A stretch of DNA of 60,726 nucleotides from positions 1-60,726 of the forward strand of contig JAIPIO010000001.1 in NCBI GenBank assembly GCA_021734595.1, read 5' to 3'. This document shows positions 57,801 through 60,726 of the stretch, in pieces. This stretch comes from Kiritimatiellales bacterium. GTDB taxonomy: Bacteria; Verrucomicrobiota; Kiritimatiellia; Kiritimatiellales; Pontiellaceae. Made by a program: the position numbers and the translations under genes. The number at the start of each line of letters is the position of its first letter. Position 1 is the stretch's first letter. The notes beneath the pieces were generated by a model. That model did no database searches, was not told the origin of the DNA, and worked only from the letters and a program-made list of their open reading frames with translations.

Positions 57801-57973
57801 AGGCTAATATTTTCATCTCTGTAATAGCTATTCGTGGCACACGAAACGCTGAGTATTTCCAGATCGGCTTCATTCGCTTCTCCGGAGACGATTGATGCCA
57901 GAAGCAGAACCACAACACTGAAGAGTCGGACAACCGCATGAGAAGCGATGTCGGTGTATGATTTTGCATTCAT
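54845..57973 (-). CDS. Large secreted CARDB/PPC/Fn3-repeat protein
   Basis: The 1042-residue protein has a signal peptide (LFSVVVLLLASIVSG). CARDB-like Ig domains fill about residues 35-430 (LDVRVINNGPNWCSSWTLYV, VFVRVENLGPGDTSAYDVRF). PPC-type domains follow, flagged by YEPNDNIGLA plus DDDWYSCHV and YEKNNSLNTA plus DDDWYRLVL. A fibronectin type III-like domain lies near 640-730. A DUF11-like/ASH-type domain (PIIDVSPGSFDFGRLEAGQ) and a terminal sandwich close it (FYRLGVD). No enzyme domain is visible. It is probably a surface adhesin or scaffold. It sits between the two FKBP copies. Confidence 0.8.
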   Translation of the reverse strand: MNAKSYTDIASHAVVRLFSVVVLLLASIVSGEANEADLEILSVSCATNSYYRDENISLDVRVINNGPNWCSSWTLYVHASTDSMITSTDPLLETRVRDDESQWIGPGQIDTISLSLDIPESLAEECYFIGARSECTDDPAPLNNTGFDPTPVCFTDPCDLNILEVDSTDGPFHQTEPFQVFVRVENLGPGDTSAYDVRFYASSDPGLGGSSDQLIGQTNRPAILSGEEDAFYATVCVPGPYYSETVTWGGVPSGDYYIIAIVSGPGDHTDDNDTGNDPDPVNFSRLTDLVLEEIMAPDVEVIPGNDLLFGYRFHNNGPLDCLFYRQYFYLSSDTLITDTDIRLSWSEIWTPLSAGSTTSGVNIVTVPSNVPPGDYYLGGYIEYADELVPADNTAYDASPRITVLPRLELEIAQVTTSGLPVAVGGVLELDCEIAHVSGGTCPEYTVSVYFAGNWIIPVPEFGSSCVQGPLGPGQTNLFSLSVPVPASMPVYSPLSLFYVHIDYDRPGNNGHDSISQLLQFCYDDFYEPNDNIGLAYAWPSNCLGGVLSTIDGQGLQYDDDWYSCHVDTAFGGQLVVTCSFVRAEGSLGVSAYDTTGALIAVSAECLEGEHLMVNTPTNGWYYLKVHGPNAGMAYDLSFTNRPPWPFAPTNVVAQTGSAPGTIDLSWDSCAGATGYTIHYDDGYICPPFNPADDGTPASGSDVGGVTNGVITHLSPEQFYHLAVKAYNANGESEFSEMVSARAGAAIATDDAYEKNNSLNTAWYPGSPWPGIPLSDFSGAGIQADDDWYRLVLQPIGYEHLTVTAAFVRVEGDIMLDLYDDQTNLVATSVGTHDMELIDVVCPAPGNYFLKVWGEHAGNSYNLIWNNVWVDSKPIIDVSPGSFDFGRLEAGQSSNTVFTIRNDGGGTLTGNASVSSPLSILSSTAFNLVHSQTQDFLVRFSAGSIGVFTNDLVFSGAYGTACQVTGQSGAPRPHIKNFKILSPKEAVIEWDGVKGAEYYILTNMDLASDSWSIFQYGIPGAVFNSETSKVFSATNMFYRLGVD

Positions 57974-58118
57974 GACATATCCTATTTATCAACCGGAACC
58001 TAGCTTTCCCCTACACCCGGATCAACGAGCCGTCAATCCAGATATAAGCTTAAAATACGCTGAAAATATGACTGTTCCAATAAGGAATCCCTGTTTCTCC
58101 CATAGCCAAAGAATCAAT

Positions 58119-58448
58119 GTGGAACACAAAAAGAAGAACAACGCCGACAAGATACCCGGTGCAGGGAAAAGCCCCGACGAGTGGAGCACGGTCGAAGTGA
58201 ACCAGCGCATCCTGCTCGTCGACGGCACCGTCATCAAAGACACCCACCACGGCACCGAAACGGATACCTTCACGATCAAAGAAGCCATTGACGGCTTGAA
58301 GGAAGGGCTCCAGCTCATGAAAGAAGGCGGCAAGTTCCGCTTCGTTGTCCCGCCCAACCTGGCGTGGGGCAAACGCGGTGCCGGTGAAAAGATCGGCCCC
58401 TACGTCGCTCTCATCTTCGACATCCGTCTTGAAAAGTTACTCGACTAA
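58119..58448 (+). pseudogene. FKBP-type isomerase fragment (copy 2)
   Basis: From GTG 58119 it reads EHKKKNNADKIPGAGKSPDEW, then follows copy 1 almost base for base from GAGTGGAGCACGG (58179) to the stop. About 12 of roughly 265 bases differ, several at third positions. The GLQY strand of the FKBP fold is missing, so the domain is incomplete. It is a duplicated fragment, probably not functional. It overlaps the DUF1573 stop by a few bases. Confidence 0.7.
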
Positions 58449-59116
58449 TCGGCGGAAGCCTTAACCGACGCGTACACCGGAACGACCAGCATCCGGGTGT
58501 TGTTGTAGGCGGGAATGATAATCGAAGCGGTATGGGTTCCTGCCGGCAGGTCTTCGGGCAATACAACGGTTAGGATATATTCGTCTTTTTTGGCACCGGG
58601 CGTCAGTGAGCATTGAACCCTCTTTGAGGAGCTTCGGGGCATTCCCAAACCCAAATCCCCCTTCAGTCCGCGCAGCACCACCGTGCCGCTGTGTTCTTCT
58701 CCCGCAGGAACGTTGCGGAACATTAGCATGCGGGGGGTTATTTCGGTGCGGATCGCTGAATCCCCCTCCAGGGTCAGAGCCACAGGATCCCGGGGGGAAT
58801 CCTCGGTAAATACATAAAAGTCGCGGAACTGTTTGCCGGTACGCCCCATCAAGTCGAGGGATGCCGTGATGATCGCGCTGGCGCCCGGCGCAACAGAGTT
58901 GGTGGATGGTTCCCCCACCGAACAACCGCAATCCGTCTCCACCCGGTCAATCACCACCGTCTTTTTGCCCGTGTTCCTGAGGATAAACGCATGGGTCACC
59001 ACATCGCCCTCGGTGCGCTCGCCAAAGTTGAAGCTCGCCCGGTCGCAAACCAATTCCGCGGACGCTTCCGTCAGCAGGAGCATTCCCACCAAACAGACTG
59101 TATAAATTCTATTCAT
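58445..59116 (-). CDS. Exported DUF1573-family protein
   Basis: The 223-residue protein has a signal peptide (YTVCLVGMLLLTEASA) and the DUF1573 pattern: FNFGERTEGDVVTHAFILRNTG followed by VDRVETDCGCSVGEP, where a CGC motif is conserved. The C-terminal half is a second Ig-like sandwich. DUF1573 proteins are exported and widespread in PVC and Bacteroidota; their job is unknown. Its ATG overlaps the RAYT stop by eight bases, implying that the two are translated from one mRNA. Confidence 0.85.
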   Translation of the reverse strand: MNRIYTVCLVGMLLLTEASAELVCDRASFNFGERTEGDVVTHAFILRNTGKKTVVIDRVETDCGCSVGEPSTNSVAPGASAIITASLDLMGRTGKQFRDFYVFTEDSPRDPVALTLEGDSAIRTEITPRMLMFRNVPAGEEHSGTVVLRGLKGDLGLGMPRSSSKRVQCSLTPGAKKDEYILTVVLPEDLPAGTHTASIIIPAYNNTRMLVVPVYASVKASAD

Positions 59117-59738
59117 TCAACCGATCCTGCGCCCAATTTACTGGATTGTCTCTGATGTATTCCCGTATCCGATCCCATTCGTTTTCACGAACAATGCGTT
59201 CCCAATAGTTACGCTGCCACAAACGATTGTCGAACCGCAACCAGCCGTGTTGTTTCACCCCGTGTATATATTCATTGGTCGGCATCGTTTTGAACCATTG
59301 CACAACCGTTGATAATGAATGTCCTTCTCTACCCACCTGTACGGGCGGACCCATGTGTCCGCCCGGCGTTGGACTTTTCTTTGCCAGGCCCGTATTCCCG
59401 GCATGTTCGCCCTGTGCCTTACCCATTGTGTTTATCACAATAAAATGAACATGATTTGGCATCACGATCATCTCATCGCAATGCATCCCCGGAAATTTAT
59501 CCGGGATTTTATTCCACCATTTTTTGACCATTTCTCCCGCGGCAGATAATTGCACATATATATTGGGGTAATCCGGACGAACACATGGGTTCGCCCCTAC
59601 GGAATCATTTTCCCTAACCACACACCCGAAAAAATGCCTGCGACCTTGTGTGCACATGGTGACGTAATACCCACCTGACCCGGAATAATCATATCCGGGC
59701 AGGCGGATTGATTTGCGATTGGGAATCTCCTTTCCCAT
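59109..59738 (-). CDS. REP-associated tyrosine transposase (RAYT)
   Basis: The 209-residue single-domain Y1 transposase is related to IS200/IS605 TnpA. It shows the start motif GGYYVTMCTQGRRHFFG, the metal-binding HVH (H96, H98) in MPNHVHFI and the Tyr region RLWQRNYWERIVRNE-like (Y178 the likely nucleophile), ending EYIRDNPVNW. RAYTs act on REP palindromes. This copy carries two REP-like hairpins within its own coding sequence (59342-59365 and 59575-59600), translated as GGHMGPP and GANPCVRPDYP. It follows the BI-1 gene after eight bases. Confidence 0.9.
   Translation of the reverse strand: MGKEIPNRKSIRLPGYDYSGSGGYYVTMCTQGRRHFFGCVVRENDSVGANPCVRPDYPNIYVQLSAAGEMVKKWWNKIPDKFPGMHCDEMIVMPNHVHFIVINTMGKAQGEHAGNTGLAKKSPTPGGHMGPPVQVGREGHSLSTVVQWFKTMPTNEYIHGVKQHGWLRFDNRLWQRNYWERIVRENEWDRIREYIRDNPVNWAQDRLNE
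59342..59365. repeat. REP-like palindrome in the RAYT gene (A)
   Basis: CGGGCGGAC (59342-59350) pairs perfectly with GTCCGCCCG (59357-59365) around CCATGT. Both arms and loop are translated in frame within the RAYT. Confidence 0.8.
59575..59600 (-). repeat. REP-like palindrome with GTAG head in the RAYT gene (B)
   Basis: On the minus strand GTAG (59600-59597) precedes GGGCGAAC-CCATGT-GTTCGTCC, an 8-bp stem with one mismatch. GTAG followed by such a hairpin is the signature of REPs recognised by RAYTs. The loop CCATGT equals that of palindrome A. Confidence 0.8.
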
Positions 59739-59746
59739 TGAAACGT

Positions 59747-60451
59747 TTACCTGCGGCTCAGGCGCATCACGATGCGCAGGACGTACCAGAACAGCAGCGC
59801 CACCGAGGCGAACAGCTCAAGCGCGGCGCCCACATGCTGGTCAGGCGAATAATGGAGCATGATTTTCGATGTGTCGTAAAGGATCGCTCCGCTGGCGAAC
59901 ACAACCATGGCGAACGAAAAGGCCAGCCCGAGGTTAAAACCGAAAATTGCACCGCAAATGATGAGTCCCATGGCAATGAAAAAGCCGATGGTCAGAATAC
60001 CGCGCAGGAACGAAAAATCCTTGCGGGTAGTGAATACCACGGCGGTCAGTCCGGCAAACATCAGTAGCGTCAGGATTCCAGCCGTTGGAAGAACCGTCGG
60101 CGAGGAATAGTGCACCGCGATATAGAGCATCGGCACAAAGATGACTGCTTCGGCGATAACATAGAGCGTCAGTCCGGCATACTGCATCGACTGGGAGGCG
60201 GAACCGGCGGCCAATCCGCGCGCCATCCACCCGCACGGCATAAACGCGCCAAGAAACATCAACCAGCCATACTGGTTTCCATTGATAAAATTGAGCATGG
60301 CACCGGCCAGCGGCGAATTGACCAGGTATATTTCAAGACCGACGAACGCCAATATTGCCCCGGCCAGATGGGCGTAGGTACGGCGGATAAATCCGGCGCG
60401 GACGTCGGGGTCCGACTGGGCCACGGACAGGGCCTGTGCATACTGGTTCAT
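59747..60451 (-). CDS. Bax inhibitor-1/YccA-family membrane protein
   Basis: The 234-residue protein has seven membrane segments: GAILAFVGLEIYLV, YGWLMFLGAFMPCGW, LTLYVIAEAVIFVPMLYI, AGILTLLMFAGLTAVVF, ILTIGFFIAMGLIICGAI, GLAFSFAMVVFASGAIL and ELFASVALLFWYVLRIV. This fits BI-1/YccA (TMBIM) proteins, implicated in membrane quality control and calcium leak, partly through FtsH. GGGAG precedes ATG 60451. An exact TTCCA-N5-TGGAA site lies in the gene at 60076-60090, encoding the family-typical PTAG. The RAYT follows after eight bases. Confidence 0.9.
   Translation of the reverse strand: MNQYAQALSVAQSDPDVRAGFIRRTYAHLAGAILAFVGLEIYLVNSPLAGAMLNFINGNQYGWLMFLGAFMPCGWMARGLAAGSASQSMQYAGLTLYVIAEAVIFVPMLYIAVHYSSPTVLPTAGILTLLMFAGLTAVVFTTRKDFSFLRGILTIGFFIAMGLIICGAIFGFNLGLAFSFAMVVFASGAILYDTSKIMLHYSPDQHVGAALELFASVALLFWYVLRIVMRLSRR
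60076..60090. repeat. TTCCA-N5-TGGAA site inside the BI-1 gene
   Basis: An exact copy (core GCCGT), read on the minus strand, encodes LPTAGI in a conserved membrane segment. It shows the motif arising within conserved codons without insertion. Confidence 0.8.
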
Positions 60452-60543
60452 GATTTTCTCCCTTGGTGGTTCGCCCTATACCTAGCATTGTAAAAAAGTA
60501 TTTCAAGCAGATTTCCGAAGATTGAAAGCTGACCGTCCGTTTT

Positions 60544-60579
60544 TTCCAGGGCCTGGAAACCTTTTTCCAGCCAGTGGAA
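60544..60579. repeat. Two-site TTCCA-N5-TGGAA array in the BI-1/TetR gap
   Basis: Exact copies lie at 60544-60558 (GGGCC) and 60565-60579 (GCCAG), spaced 21 bp, between the BI-1 start (60451) and the TetR gene on the other strand. Confidence 0.85.
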
Positions 60580-60614
60580 AATACCGCTTGACGATTCATC
60601 GCAATAAAGATAGG

Positions 60615-60649
60615 GATTCAAACGTATATTTAAAACGGGTGTTTGAATC
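60615..60649. promoter_or_regulatory. Palindromic operator before the TetR gene
   Basis: GATTCAAAC (60615-60623) pairs with GTTTGAATC (60641-60649), 17 bases apart, with a TATATT (60625-60630) between the halves. Dyads like this, at the start of a TetR-type gene, usually bind that regulator and give autoregulation. Binding is inferred. Confidence 0.6.
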
Positions 60650-60726
60650 ATCGCTGAAAAACCCAAATCCACAAAGCAACGACTGCTGGAAACAGCCTGC
60701 AGCACCTTTGCCGAAAAAGGCTATCA
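60647..60726 (+). CDS. TetR-family transcriptional regulator (partial, runs off the window)
   Basis: The frame reads KPKSTKQRLLETACSTFAEKGY, the N-terminal helix of a TetR helix-turn-helix domain. It opens after TGA at 60644-60646 and the first codons are ATC ATC GCT GAA AAA. No ATG, GTG or TTG precedes the conserved part in frame. A GTG at 60639 is out of frame by one base, so a rare start, a frameshift or a sequence error is possible. A palindromic operator sits just upstream. Confidence 0.6.
   Translation, partial: MIAEKPKSTKQRLLETACSTFAEKGY

Noticed and set aside
1139..60579. The evenly spaced palindromes taken as a CRISPR array
   Set aside because: Repeats are only 15 bp with a degenerate core, spacers are 6 or 16 bp, arrays have at most four units and there are no cas genes.
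1139..60579. The TTCCA palindromes taken as REPs mobilised by the RAYT at 59109
   Set aside because: They have no GTAG/GGAG head, no asymmetric hairpin, and copies in conserved genes add no residues. The hairpins inside the RAYT gene fit REPs better.
1..60726. tRNA, rRNA or riboswitch genes
   Set aside because: No cloverleaf, rRNA segment or known aptamer core was recognised in the gaps on either strand.

Overview
The window looks like a chromosomal segment of a free-living, polysaccharide-degrading member of the PVC group, most likely Kiritimatiellota or a related Verrucomicrobiota lineage. This is inferred, not proven. The signs are moderately high GC, a Cys-type sulfatase with Ig-like modules, GH30, DUF4091 and sialate-esterase-like exported enzymes, a Tat-exported Gfo/Idh oxidoreductase, an outer-membrane FadL porin (so diderm), and a SecA with a long insert. 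No rRNA, tRNA or CRISPR array was seen.

Layout. 1-1140: an AbrB-like gene tail, a decayed integron integrase on the minus strand, and diverging from it a small cassette-like gene pair bounded by attC-like sites. 1447-4401: a DUF4091 glycoside hydrolase and a methyltransferase. 4443-11292: a housekeeping block of secA, tilS, ftsH and a BamE-like lipoprotein. 12433-17664: an ABC exporter operon, then a PTS IIA-like protein with a cation/proton antiporter. 17724-25135: FadL, an acyl-CoA synthetase split by an amber codon, a Gfo/Idh oxidoreductase and the HrpB helicase. 25211-36910: a beta-propeller protein, an ABM protein and a carbohydrate block (glycosidase, sulfatase, sialate O-acetylesterase, GH30) with serS embedded. 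36939-41851: a four-gene envelope-glycan operon (methyltransferase, GT2, GT39-like, B12-radical SAM). 42026-47927: a membrane protein, a thioredoxin-like protein, a four-helix/zinc-ribbon protein and two SPFH proteins. 48096-49736: pgm. 49737-58448: an accessory, rearranged zone with a nuclease-transposase fusion, RhuM, duplicated FKBP fragments and a large CARDB/PPC surface protein. 58445-60726: DUF1573, a RAYT (REP-associated tyrosine transposase), a BI-1 protein and the start of a TetR regulator.

The most striking signal is not a gene. A 15-bp palindrome, TTCCA-N5-TGGAA (refined TTCCARNSNYTGGAA), occurs 30 times exactly and about 12 more times with one or two changes. Ten fixed bases should occur about 0.06 times by chance in a window this size. 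Neighbouring copies are separated, start to start, by 21-22 or 31-32 bp and essentially nothing else, which equals two or three turns of B-DNA. Most clusters lie upstream of gene starts. Copies inside genes leave the frame and even conserved residues intact. This fits arrays of sites for an unidentified sequence-specific DNA-binding protein far better than a transposed repeat.

The second highlight is a 938-residue protein that joins a Cas4/RecB-like cysteine-cluster nuclease region, a DEDD exonuclease domain and a complete IS66-type DDE transposase. It sits in a segment flanked by inverted copies of a short repeat. A third is a RAYT whose own coding sequence carries two in-frame REP-like palindromes.
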